Under the pieces are notes generated by a model, which was not told the origin of the DNA, made no database searches, and saw only the letters and a list, made by a program, of their open reading frames with translations. The translations under genes were made by a program, and so were the position numbers. Shown here piece by piece: positions 1 to 7,630 of a DNA stretch of 64,000 nucleotides; position 1 is the stretch's first letter; each line of letters opens with the position of its first letter. Source of the DNA: Flavobacteriales bacterium (GTDB lineage Bacteria; Bacteroidota; Bacteroidia; NS11-12g; UBA9320); the NCBI GenBank assembly GCA_020635435.1, contig JACJZU010000002.1:558001-622000 (forward strand), given 5' to 3'.

Positions 1-63
1 CTCCGCGCCCTGGTAGTGACCGGCGAAAAGGATCAAGCCAAATCGGAACGGCTTACACGTTAA
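1..63 (+). CDS. possible 3' end of an upstream gene (partial)
   Basis: Reading frame 1 is open from the window edge for 20 codons and ends with TAA at 61-63. It would be the tail of a gene running in from the left and converging, with an 11-base overlap, on the NqrM-like gene. The 20 visible residues are charged and not recognisable, so no function is offered. Chance openness of this length is quite possible. Confidence 0.25.
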   Translation, partial: LRALVVTGEKDQAKSERLTR

Positions 64-274
64 CCGTTTTCTGCTCTTTTCGAACCTCGTCTTCCCGGCA
101 CACCTCTCCGGTAGCGGCGCCACAGAAGCTACACGTTACCCCTTCCTCCTGAAGCATAGGATTCTTTCCTGCACAGCCACCGCGTACCTCGCCATCTTTA
201 ACCAATACCAGACGAATTCCAATACCTGCAATTGCGATTGCAAATACGATCAGGATCAAAAAAAAGGTTTGCAT
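53..274 (-). CDS. small membrane protein, NqrM-like (Na+-NQR maturation factor family)
   Basis: A 73-residue protein read from the ATG at 274. Residues 2-25 form one hydrophobic segment, followed by a short soluble tail with four cysteines (C34, C48, C51, C59) in the arrangement RGGC..TCSFC..C. A single N-terminal helix plus a four-cysteine tail is the layout of NqrM (DUF539), which is needed for iron-centre insertion into the Na+-translocating NADH:quinone reductase. Similar small proteins sit beside nqr/apbE genes in Bacteroidota, but no nqr gene is inside this window. An upstream in-frame ATG at 394 would add 40 residues with no family character and is not preferred. The family call rests on layout and cysteine pattern, so it is moderate. 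Confidence 0.6.
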   Translation of the reverse strand: MQTFFLILIVFAIAIAGIGIRLVLVKDGEVRGGCAGKNPMLQEEGVTCSFCGAATGEVCREDEVRKEQKTVNV

Positions 275-328
275 GTTATTCTGTTTAAAACTTGGGCGAA
301 AAAAGAAAAGTGGTTCAGATATGCGCTG

Positions 329-336
329 CAAAGGTA
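329..336 (-). promoter_or_regulatory. -7 box (TACCTTTG) upstream of the NqrM-like gene
   Basis: Exact match to the Bacteroidetes -7 consensus TAnnTTTG on the minus strand, about 54 bases before the ATG. No good TTG -33 box lies 17-24 bases upstream, so this is a weak call. Confidence 0.3.
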
Positions 337-624
337 ATAAAGTCGTCGTGGGCGAATGGATTGCCCCGACAGAAAATTGCCGTGATTCACGCAATAATTT
401 CCGAGTTTGAAACCAATACTGAACTTATAGAATAAACAAGGATCACTTACAGAAGTTCATGGGTTAGGGAATGATCTGAGATCAGACCACATTATGAGGT
501 GTTCAGAACGGTCATTTCTTTTGTCGGATTACCCATTCCATTCATCTGATTCTATTCAGTTGAAACTTTTTTGGGATAACTTCGTATACAAATTGGATAA
601 CGTTCAAAGTTTTCTGATTTGCGT
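337..624. other. gene-free stretch between divergent genes
   Basis: This stretch lies between the NqrM-like gene and the small ORF ahead of the sensor kinase. I see no convincing gene, RNA or repeat in it. It should hold the promoter of the two-component pair. The best -7-like box is TAACTTCG at 577-584, which has one mismatch and no well-placed -33. Confidence 0.4.
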
Positions 625-852
625 ATGCGCACGAAACGAAATACCCGAAGATCGATCGCTGTTAAAATCATCATTGGATTGATCCTTGCTAATGCGTTGG
701 CCTTTATTGTAGCTAGAAATTATGTTCAAAGTGGCAGGGAGGATGTGGTTAGCATAGAAACGGAGCAGTCGTCGATCCTTCGAACGGGCTGGCAGGTATT
801 GCATTGGAGCTACTCATTACTTGAATATTTCAAACCCAACCCGGAAGCCTGA
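625..852 (+). CDS. possible small single-pass membrane protein ahead of the sensor kinase
   Basis: A 75-residue ORF from the ATG at 625 (a TTG at 619 is also in frame). It has a very basic N-terminus, a hydrophobic segment at about residues 11-29 and a polar tail. It overlaps the TTG-started histidine kinase by 32 bases in a different frame, so its translation could be coupled to the kinase. No family is recognised. It could be a real accessory peptide of the kinase, or a chance ORF in the leader. Conservation ahead of related kinases would decide. Confidence 0.35.
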   Translation: MRTKRNTRRSIAVKIIIGLILANALAFIVARNYVQSGREDVVSIETEQSSILRTGWQVLHWSYSLLEYFKPNPEA

Positions 853-1957
853 TCGTTCGTTGGATCTGATCAATACTGCTTTCTATCAGAAGGCAACGGA
901 ATACAAACTTCATCATGTTGTATTCTGGTTGGGCTACCTGCTGTTTTGGATCTTGTTCTTCAGTAATGGTATCGGACTGAGGCCGGCCATAATCAATTCG
1001 ACGGTTATTGTGATCGTCCAGTTTGCGGCGTCTTATTTCAACCTCTACGTGCTTTTCCCGCGCTTATTGAAGCAGAAGTTCTATTTGCTCTATATCTTAA
1101 GCGTGATCCTTACAGTGGCCTTGTCGTGTTTTCTGCTGGCCATGGCATTTTATTCGCTCGATACCATCAGTCCTTCGAGTAAACCGGGTATTTGGACGAG
1201 TCAGTTCTTCATAACCAATTCCATCAGTGTTTCTTACACCCTGGCAATCACCATGTCGCTGAAATTGGTGAAACAATGGTATGAGCGGGAGCGTCAAACG
1301 CGCTATTTGGAAAAGTTGAATATGGAAACGGAACTGAAGTATCTAAAAACCCAGATCAATCCGCATTTTCTGTTCAATGCATTAAACGGTTTATACGCTT
1401 TAAGCTTAAAGAAATCGGACGATGCGCCGGAAATGGTGCTGAAGTTGGCGGATATATTGCGCTATGTGCTGTATGAAGGTGGAGCCAGGTGGGTACCACT
1501 GGAGAAAGAGGTGAATTACATACAGAGTTTTCTCGATCTGGAAAAACTCCGCCACGGGCAACGACTGCGGGTTGAGTTCAGGACAGAGGGTAATTTGGGG
1601 AACCTGAACGTAGCACCGATGTTGTTTTTAACGTTTATCGAGAATTCCTTCAAACACGGAATCAGTTCGTCGGCGGACGGGGGATTCGTTCAGGTCCTGC
1701 TGAAAGTGATCGAAGATCAGATCCTCTTCAGCATCCGGAATTCCAAGCCTGCTGAAGTCCCAAACCGGATCAATGGCGATGCAGGGGGGATAGGACTTAC
1801 CAATGTGAAGAAGCGCTTACAATTATTATATCCAAACAAACATGCATTGAGAATTCGCGATGATCAGGGATCATACCTGGTAGAACTGCAACTCGATGCA
1901 CATCCCGAGAACGAACCCACATCTGAATATTATGAAAATGAAATGTATGATCGTTGA
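821..1957 (+). CDS. LytS/YehU-type membrane sensor histidine kinase
   Basis: A 378-residue sensor kinase of the His_kinase (PF06580) family. About four hydrophobic helices fill residues 30-150. A short linker leads to the conserved block INPHFLFNALN, whose His is the phosphoacceptor, and then to an ATPase domain with the N-box FIENSFKHG and the glycine-rich GGIGLTNVKKRL. Partner kinases of this class phosphorylate LytTR regulators, and the next gene encodes one, overlapping by 26 bases. There is no in-frame ATG near the expected N-terminus, so TTG at 821 is the likely start. The sensed signal cannot be told from sequence. Confidence 0.9.
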   Translation: MNISNPTRKPDRSLDLINTAFYQKATEYKLHHVVFWLGYLLFWILFFSNGIGLRPAIINSTVIVIVQFAASYFNLYVLFPRLLKQKFYLLYILSVILTVALSCFLLAMAFYSLDTISPSSKPGIWTSQFFITNSISVSYTLAITMSLKLVKQWYERERQTRYLEKLNMETELKYLKTQINPHFLFNALNGLYALSLKKSDDAPEMVLKLADILRYVLYEGGARWVPLEKEVNYIQSFLDLEKLRHGQRLRVEFRTEGNLGNLNVAPMLFLTFIENSFKHGISSSADGGFVQVLLKVIEDQILFSIRNSKPAEVPNRINGDAGGIGLTNVKKRLQLLYPNKHALRIRDDQGSYLVELQLDAHPENEPTSEYYENEMYDR

Positions 1958-2648
1958 CGATGAGCCCCTGGCCATCGATGTTCTGGAAAGTCATTTGGCG
2001 AAGATCCCGGAACTGGAATTGGTGGCAACTGCACCCAATGCAATTGTTGCTTCGGAGAAGCTGAAGAACAACAAAGTGGATCTCCTGTTCATGGACATCC
2101 AAATGCCTGAGATCACCGGACTTGATTTCTTTCGTTCACTGGAATCTCCGCCACTTGTGATCTTTACCACGGCCTATCCCGAATATGCCATTGAAGGTTT
2201 TGAACTGGATGCCATCGATTATCTTTTGAAACCGATCTCCTTCGATCGATTTCAAAAAGCCGTTAAAAAGGCTGAGGAGTATTTCGGCTATCAGAGGGAT
2301 CAGGCCATTGGCAAACCGGAGATGGAGGAAGATTTCATTTTTGTGAAGGCCAACCAAAAGCAGATCCGTGTGAGCTATTCCGACATATTGTACATTGAGG
2401 CTTTTGCCGATTATGTTAAGATCTATACAGCCGAGAAGAGGATCGTAACGCTTCAAACCATGAAGAAGATGGAATCCACTCTGCCGGAAGATCGTTTTTG
2501 CCGTATTCACAGGTCCTTCATTGTAGGGTTGGCGCATGTTTCTGCTTTTTCGGGTAATGAATTGGAGATAAACGGAGTAAAATTGCCGATTGGAAAGAAT
2601 TACAAGGATCGTTTCATGGAATACATGCGGTCCAGGAACATCTTATAG
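1932..2648 (+). CDS. LytTR-family response regulator
   Basis: A 238-residue response regulator. The N-terminal receiver domain shows the acidic pocket VDDE (D9, D10) and phosphoacceptor D55 in LFMDIQMP, with the switch Thr in IFTTAYPEYA and Lys in LLKPI. The C-terminal half is a LytTR DNA-binding domain (about residues 130-235, with IRVSYSDILYIEAFADYVKI and FCRIHRSFIV). The ATG at 1932 is preferred to one at 1896, because it places the receiver strand at the N-terminus as is usual. It overlaps the kinase gene and forms a two-component operon with it. mazG starts 6 bases after the stop and may be co-transcribed. Confidence 0.93.
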   Translation: MKMKCMIVDDEPLAIDVLESHLAKIPELELVATAPNAIVASEKLKNNKVDLLFMDIQMPEITGLDFFRSLESPPLVIFTTAYPEYAIEGFELDAIDYLLKPISFDRFQKAVKKAEEYFGYQRDQAIGKPEMEEDFIFVKANQKQIRVSYSDILYIEAFADYVKIYTAEKRIVTLQTMKKMESTLPEDRFCRIHRSFIVGLAHVSAFSGNELEINGVKLPIGKNYKDRFMEYMRSRNIL

Positions 2649-2654
2649 ACCGGC

Positions 2655-3440
2655 ATGACAACACAAAGCGGCAGCCCCGACCCCCGATTGGAGGCATTCG
2701 GACGATTACTCAAGATCATGGACGAACTGAGGGAGCAATGTCCGTGGGACAGAGCTCAGACCATTGAGTCGATCCGTCATCTTACCATTGAAGAAACCTA
2801 CGAACTTTCTGATGCGATCCTTCAGGGAGATATGCAGGAGATCCGAAAAGAACTGGGGGATCTGGCTTTGCATCTTGTTTTCTACAGCAAGATCGCGAGC
2901 GAGGGCGGTGCATTTGATATCACCGACGTATTGAATGGTATTTGCGACAAACTCATCTTGCGCCATCCCCATGTTTATGGAGATGTTCAGGTTAATGGTG
3001 CCGAGGATGTGAAGCAAAACTGGGAGCAGATCAAACAGCAGGAGAGCAAAGGGCGCAAATCGGTCCTGGCCGGAGTGCCCAATTCGATGCCGAGTTTGGT
3101 AAAGGCAATGCGCATGCAGGAGAAGGCAGCTCAGGTTGGTTTTGACTGGCCCGATAAGGAACAGGTTTGGGATAAGGTTGAAGAGGAGATCCGGGAATTC
3201 AGGGAGGCCGGTAAAGAGGAGCAAGAGGCTGAATTTGGCGATATCTTGTTCGCCTTGGTCAATTATGCGCGCTGGAAGGACATCAATCCCGACGATGCCC
3301 TTGAGCGCACGAATACGAAGTTCAGAAAGCGGTTCGAAGCCATTGAGCGAAGCGCCAAAGAAGCAGGCCGCGATCTGCGAAGTATGAGTTTAGCAGAGAT
3401 GGATGCGATCTGGAACGAGAGCAAGCTCTCGGAACGCTAA
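2655..3440 (+). CDS. mazG: nucleoside triphosphate pyrophosphohydrolase MazG
   Basis: A 261-residue house-cleaning enzyme that hydrolyses (d)NTPs to the monophosphate and pyrophosphate, removing abnormal nucleotides. It has two MazG domains. The N-terminal one starts with CPWDRAQT and has the metal-binding EETYEL and KELGDLALHLVFYS helices. The second carries EEIREF and EAEFGDILFALVN. Length matches E. coli MazG (263). It follows the response regulator by 6 bases, which suggests read-through from the two-component operon without implying a shared function. Confidence 0.95.
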   Translation: MTTQSGSPDPRLEAFGRLLKIMDELREQCPWDRAQTIESIRHLTIEETYELSDAILQGDMQEIRKELGDLALHLVFYSKIASEGGAFDITDVLNGICDKLILRHPHVYGDVQVNGAEDVKQNWEQIKQQESKGRKSVLAGVPNSMPSLVKAMRMQEKAAQVGFDWPDKEQVWDKVEEEIREFREAGKEEQEAEFGDILFALVNYARWKDINPDDALERTNTKFRKRFEAIERSAKEAGRDLRSMSLAEMDAIWNESKLSER

Positions 3441-3444
3441 GTAG

Positions 3445-3452
3445 TATATTTG
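3445..3452 (+). promoter_or_regulatory. -7 box (TATATTTG) within a small inverted repeat
   Basis: Exact TAnnTTTG match 62 bases before the acyltransferase ATG. It lies inside an inverted repeat GTAGTA-N7-TACTAC (3441-3459). No clear -33 TTG is present. It is a possible promoter or a weak hairpin after mazG. Confidence 0.3.
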
Positions 3453-3514
3453 TTACTACTCCGACATAAGGAGCACCAACTCACTACATTCTCCATTCCA
3501 TATATCGAGCTTCC

Positions 3515-4870
3515 ATGTTGTATGGAATATTAAAATCCCTGTTTCGAATTGCCTTGAGAAATTATTTCAGGGAGATCCGTGTGTTCAAGCCGTTTGGAAT
3601 TCCGACCAAAGAGCCATTGATCGTGCTGCCAAACCACACAAGCGCGTTTCTGGATCCGATCGTGGTAGCGGCCTATACGCCGAGACCCTATTATTTTCTG
3701 GCCAGGGGTGAATCCTTCGAGAACCCCGTGATCTCGGCAATATACCGAGCCGTACATATGATCCCCATTTACAGGCCGGAGCACACTCCGGATAAAGTTC
3801 AGGAGAACGAGGCCATATTCTCGAGGTGTTACGATCTGTTGGAACGCAATGGTTGTCTGATGATATTTCCGGAAGGCGTTTGTCAAATGGAAGCGCGATT
3901 GATGCCACTAAAAACCGGAGCAGCCCGGATCGCGTTGGGTGCCGCAGCAAGATCAGATTTCAGGCTGAATATTTCACTTCTTCCACTCGGTATCAATTAT
4001 ACCAACTCGCACACCTTGCAGGGAAAGTTGTTCATGAACTTTGGAACACCCATTAACACTGCCGGTTACCGCGACCTTTATATGGAGGATCCGGTTGAAG
4101 CCGCCCGACAATTGACTGCTCAAATTGAGCGGGATCTGAGCGATCTAATTGTAACGGTGGAAGAAGAACGCGACCTGGAATTGGCCAAAAGGGTCGAGGA
4201 GATCCTGCACTCTGAACCGGATCTTCCCATTGAAAAAAAAGAGTCGGCAGCGGATTGGTATTTGAGCAGAAAACAGATCGTTGACAGCATAGGCAAGATC
4301 CGAAGAGGGGAGGCCGATGTAGATATCAGATCGGTGGAGAACAGGATCGATGCATTTTTTCGAAAAGCGGATAGTTTGAGCTTTAGGAGGAAATTGCTCC
4401 ATCCGCTGGGAAAACATCGTGGCGGCGATGTTAGCGGTTGGTTGCTGTTCGTTTATTTCTTCTTTGCGGCCCCATTGTTCCTGCTGGGTTTTGCCGCACA
4501 TGCCCTTCCCTTGAAGCTAACAGCTATTCTGGCGGATCTGATCGTGAAGCGGGACGATTTTCGGGGCTCTGTACTCTTGGTATTGGGTGTGCTTATCTTT
4601 CTCGTATTTCTGGGATTGGAACTATGGGTACTGTCGATGCTCGGTTTACCGATCTGGTTGATCCTGCTCTACATTCCCATATTTCCGGTGGTCGGGCTGG
4701 TCGCTTTCCGCTACTGGATCCGGTTGAGGCGATTGCTGGATATACGGCATGTTTGGAAGAATGGGCGAAAAGGCAGGGAGCGATTCAGAGAGTTGCAAGC
4801 AGAGCGACGTGCTCTGATCGATCTGTTCCAGCGTATCCATGTCCGCTTAAGCCCGACAGAACCTACTTAA
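3515..4870 (+). CDS. PlsC-type phospholipid/glycerol acyltransferase with C-terminal membrane region
   Basis: A 451-residue protein. The N-terminal half is a PlsC acyltransferase domain with the catalytic NHTSAFLD motif (H41, D47) and the substrate-binding FPEGVC block near residue 120. It transfers acyl chains from acyl-CoA or acyl-ACP to a glycerophosphate-type acceptor at the cytoplasmic membrane. Residues about 220-290 are a charged, probably helical linker. Residues about 305-405 contain two pairs of strongly hydrophobic segments. This is roughly twice the length of a simple PlsC (about 240). Longer Bacteroidota relatives with this layout are usually annotated only as acyltransferases, so the exact acceptor is unknown. 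Confidence 0.85.
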   Translation: MLYGILKSLFRIALRNYFREIRVFKPFGIPTKEPLIVLPNHTSAFLDPIVVAAYTPRPYYFLARGESFENPVISAIYRAVHMIPIYRPEHTPDKVQENEAIFSRCYDLLERNGCLMIFPEGVCQMEARLMPLKTGAARIALGAAARSDFRLNISLLPLGINYTNSHTLQGKLFMNFGTPINTAGYRDLYMEDPVEAARQLTAQIERDLSDLIVTVEEERDLELAKRVEEILHSEPDLPIEKKESAADWYLSRKQIVDSIGKIRRGEADVDIRSVENRIDAFFRKADSLSFRRKLLHPLGKHRGGDVSGWLLFVYFFFAAPLFLLGFAAHALPLKLTAILADLIVKRDDFRGSVLLVLGVLIFLVFLGLELWVLSMLGLPIWLILLYIPIFPVVGLVAFRYWIRLRRLLDIRHVWKNGRKGRERFRELQAERRALIDLFQRIHVRLSPTEPT

Positions 4871-4880
4871 TTTTCGCCGA

Positions 4881-4916
4881 TTTGTTCGTTTAGTTGGGGC
4901 ATGGGGACTAACTTTG
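4881..4916 (+). promoter_or_regulatory. Bacteroidetes-type promoter for pepD
   Basis: TTTG at 4881-4884 and TAACTTTG at 4909-4916, separated by 24 bases, one over the usual 17-23. The pepD ATG lies 21 bases after the -7 box, which supports the ATG at 4938 over a TTG at 4914 that falls inside the box. Confidence 0.45.
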
Positions 4917-4937
4917 GCTCCCCATAATCACAAGGAA

Positions 4938-6389
4938 ATGAACAAGAACGTCCGCAATCTCGAGCCACAAAGTCTCTGGAACCATTTTGAAGATCTGAAT
5001 GCCGTTCCCCGTCCATCCAAGAACGAGGCACGCGTTACCCGATTCATGAAGGAATTTGGTGAATCGCTGGGTTTGGATACTTATGTGGATGGTATTGGTA
5101 ATGTGATCATACGCAAACCGGCCACACCGGGAATGGAAAACCGGAAAACGGTTATTCTGCAGAGTCATATCGACATGGTTCATCAGAAGAACTCCGATAC
5201 TGTTTTTGATTTCAGCACGGAGGGTATCCGTTCGTATATAGATGGTGATTGGGTTAAGGCAGAAGGTACAACATTGGGGGCCGATAATGGGATCGGAGTC
5301 GCTTCAATAATGGCACTTTTGAGTTCAACGGACATTCCGCATCCTGCGATCGAGGGGCTTTTTACGGTCGACGAGGAAACGGGAATGACGGGTGCCTTCA
5401 AACTCGAGCAGGGTCGATTGAATGGAAGCATCCTGTTGAATCTGGATACGGAAGACGACGATGAATTCTCGATCGGTTGTGCGGGTGGTATTGATACCAA
5501 TACCCGGATCAAATTTGAGGAAAGCTCAACCTCAGGAAGTGGTTTGCAGGGTTTCCGATTAACTGTGAGCGGTCTCAAAGGTGGGCACAGTGGGGTGGAT
5601 ATTGACCTCGAACGGGGAAATGCCAACAAGATCATCAATCGCTTGATGCACAAATGCTCCGATCATGGTCTGCGCATAAGCGAGATCGATGGAGGTTCCC
5701 TTCGAAATGCGATTCCGAGGGAAGCAAGTGCTGTGGTATGTGCAAAATCGGATGCTTATATGGATGAAGTACGCAAAAGGGCGGAGTCGATCTGCGCAGA
5801 ACTCTCCATAGAAGATCCGGGTCTGAAGATCGAGATCGAGAAAACAGCATTACCCGAAAGGGCCCTTTCGGAATCGGACACATTGCGGGTTACGACCTGT
5901 CTGCAAGCCGTTCACAACGGTGTATTCACCATGAGCAGGGCCATTGAAGGACTTGTTGAGACTTCCTCTTCATTGGCGCGAGTGATCGTGAAGAACGGCG
6001 AGTTCATTACTCAGAGTTTGCAGAGAAGCTCTATTGACTCGGCAAAGATGGATGTGGCAGAAACAGTTGGTGCTCCTTTCGAATTGTTGGGCTGTGAAGT
6101 TGAGCATACGGGATCTTATCCGGGCTGGGCTCCCAATCCGCATTCGCCGATCAAGGATATTTTAGAGCATATCTACAAGGAGCGTTTCGGTGCGTCGCCT
6201 AAGGTGATGGCCATACACGCCGGACTGGAATGTGGCATCATTGGCGAACGTTATCCGGGTTTGGATATGATCAGTTTTGGTCCGACCATCAAGCATCCAC
6301 ACAGCCCGGACGAGAAAGTGAGCATCTCATCGGTTCAAAAGTTCTGGGGTTTCCTGCTGGAGGTCTTGAATCACATACCTGCGGCCTGA
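4938..6389 (+). CDS. pepD: aminoacyl-histidine dipeptidase (PepD, M20 family)
   Basis: A 483-residue cytosolic dipeptidase that cleaves Xaa-His dipeptides such as carnosine and other dipeptides. Family hallmarks are the metal-ligand blocks LQSHIDMVHQKN, GADNGIGVA (bridging Asp) and DEETGMTGA (catalytic and ligand acidic residues). They are followed by the dimerisation segment GLKGGHSGVDI and the late motif IHAGLECGII. Length matches E. coli PepD (485). The ATG at 4938 is chosen because the longer frame begins with TTG inside the predicted -7 box. The gene stands alone, facing the minus-strand lipoprotein gene. Confidence 0.95.
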   Translation: MNKNVRNLEPQSLWNHFEDLNAVPRPSKNEARVTRFMKEFGESLGLDTYVDGIGNVIIRKPATPGMENRKTVILQSHIDMVHQKNSDTVFDFSTEGIRSYIDGDWVKAEGTTLGADNGIGVASIMALLSSTDIPHPAIEGLFTVDEETGMTGAFKLEQGRLNGSILLNLDTEDDDEFSIGCAGGIDTNTRIKFEESSTSGSGLQGFRLTVSGLKGGHSGVDIDLERGNANKIINRLMHKCSDHGLRISEIDGGSLRNAIPREASAVVCAKSDAYMDEVRKRAESICAELSIEDPGLKIEIEKTALPERALSESDTLRVTTCLQAVHNGVFTMSRAIEGLVETSSSLARVIVKNGEFITQSLQRSSIDSAKMDVAETVGAPFELLGCEVEHTGSYPGWAPNPHSPIKDILEHIYKERFGASPKVMAIHAGLECGIIGERYPGLDMISFGPTIKHPHSPDEKVSISSVQKFWGFLLEVLNHIPAA

Positions 6390-6418
6390 TCGAAATTTCG
6401 AGCTATGACAAGTTCAGA

Positions 6419-7207
6419 TCATTGGGCTTGTTGCTGAGAAACGATACGCTGAAATTTCTCTTCATCGGTTAAGCCAAGTAATTGCTTTTCCAGGATGATT
6501 TGTGCATCAGATGCAAAATTGCTTTGAGGATAGGTGTAGATCAGGCGTTTGAGCAGTTGTTCAGCTTGGGGAATATCGGCCAGTCTGGTCTCGGCTATAT
6601 CGGCAGCGCGCATCAAGGCATACGGGCAATAATTACTCTCGGGGAAAGAGTCGGTTACCTGTAGAAGCAGTGCAATAGCTTGTTCACCGGAACCGGCTTC
6701 GGCCAGCAGATTGGAACCTTTGATCCGATAGTCGATGGATCGCTCTTCGGTAGGGTATTTTTCAACCAATTTCAGGTAGGTTTTTTTCAGAAAATGCAGA
6801 TCATCGCCATTCAGCGCGGCCCGGTCACGAACTTGCTCATAGACAACAACGGCACTGTCGGGCATGTCGGATACAAAGAAACTTTTTGCACGTTGCAACT
6901 GCACGCGACTGAAATTCGGACTCTGATCGTATTGGGCGAAGAAAGCCGAACTTGCTTTCATGAGTTCCTCATGTTTCTCCATGATGGCAAACATTCCGCA
7001 TGACCGAAAGAGATAGCCCTCAGAGACTGAGTCATTCGGATATTTTGTCGCATACTCGTAATAGGCATTGGCCAAAGCGAGTTTTCCCTCCGGACTGGCC
7101 TCAGCTTCCTCCAACTCGAGTTGAGCGATCTCGTTTTTAAGTTGTTGCTGTTTGTCGCATGCAGCCAATGTGAGTATAAGCAATAGAGCAGTAACTAAAT
7201 TTTTCAT
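6419..7207 (-). CDS. TPR-repeat lipoprotein
   Basis: A 262-residue lipoprotein. The start at 7207 gives a classic signal: MKN, a hydrophobic core and the lipobox LAAC with lipidated Cys at about residue 17. The mature part is almost all helical. Repeated elements such as ALANAYYEYATKYPND and YCPYALMRAADIAE look like tetratricopeptide repeats of the tol-pal YbgF/BamD kind. It is probably periplasmic and held on a membrane. It is the third gene of a purB, CoA-binding protein, lipoprotein run, 32 bases after the second gene. Substrate or partner cannot be told. It could be a scaffold for envelope assembly. Confidence 0.75.
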   Translation of the reverse strand: MKNLVTALLLILTLAACDKQQQLKNEIAQLELEEAEASPEGKLALANAYYEYATKYPNDSVSEGYLFRSCGMFAIMEKHEELMKASSAFFAQYDQSPNFSRVQLQRAKSFFVSDMPDSAVVVYEQVRDRAALNGDDLHFLKKTYLKLVEKYPTEERSIDYRIKGSNLLAEAGSGEQAIALLLQVTDSFPESNYCPYALMRAADIAETRLADIPQAEQLLKRLIYTYPQSNFASDAQIILEKQLLGLTDEEKFQRIVSQQQAQ

Positions 7208-7239
7208 GGCGCGAAGATGAGAAATTAGACGGTCAGAAT

Positions 7240-7617
7240 TCAGTAAAGTCCGATCCGAAGCATCACCAGTGTACATGCCTCAAGTGTTTCGATACCTGCC
7301 TGTTCAGCTCGTTGTTCAAAGTCCGGATTTTCGGCACCTGGGTTGAAGATGATTCGCCTTGGTTTCAGTGAAAGCATATAGTCTTCATACTGGGCCTGCC
7401 GAAATTGATTCATATAAACGGTTATGGTGTCGATATGCTCAAAAGGTTTGAGATCTGTTTCTATCTCAAGCCCATGAATCGCACCTTTTCGGTTTCCCAG
7501 AGCGATCGTTTCAAGATGATTTTCCTGCAGTAGTTCCACTGCGCGGTAGGAATATCGGTGCGGATTTGGACTCGCGCCCAGAACCAGGGTTCTTCGATGA
7601 TCTACCCTTTGCAGCAT
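7240..7617 (-). CDS. CoA-binding domain protein (YccU-like)
   Basis: A 125-residue single-domain protein of the CoA_binding_2 family, a Rossmann-like fold. It begins with RTLVLGASPNPHRYSY, continues with IALGNRKG and ITVYMNQ, and ends with IIFNPGAENPDF. Such stand-alone domains bind CoA or a similar nucleotide, but their role is mostly unknown. The ATG at 7617 is preferred to one at 7704, since the extra 29 residues are not family-like and would overlap purB. It lies 13 bases after purB and is probably in the same transcript. Confidence 0.85.
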   Translation of the reverse strand: MLQRVDHRRTLVLGASPNPHRYSYRAVELLQENHLETIALGNRKGAIHGLEIETDLKPFEHIDTITVYMNQFRQAQYEDYMLSLKPRRIIFNPGAENPDFEQRAEQAGIETLEACTLVMLRIGLY

Positions 7618-7630
7618 GTTGGTATAACAA

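Noticed and set aside
576..588. Exact 13-base match to one arm of loxP (ATAACTTCGTATA)
   Set aside because: The second arm and spacer are absent and no Cre-like context exists; it is most likely a coincidence.
3441..3459. Terminator after mazG (GTAGTA-N7-TACTAC)
   Set aside because: Only six A/T-rich pairs with no T-run; too weak, and it contains a -7 box.
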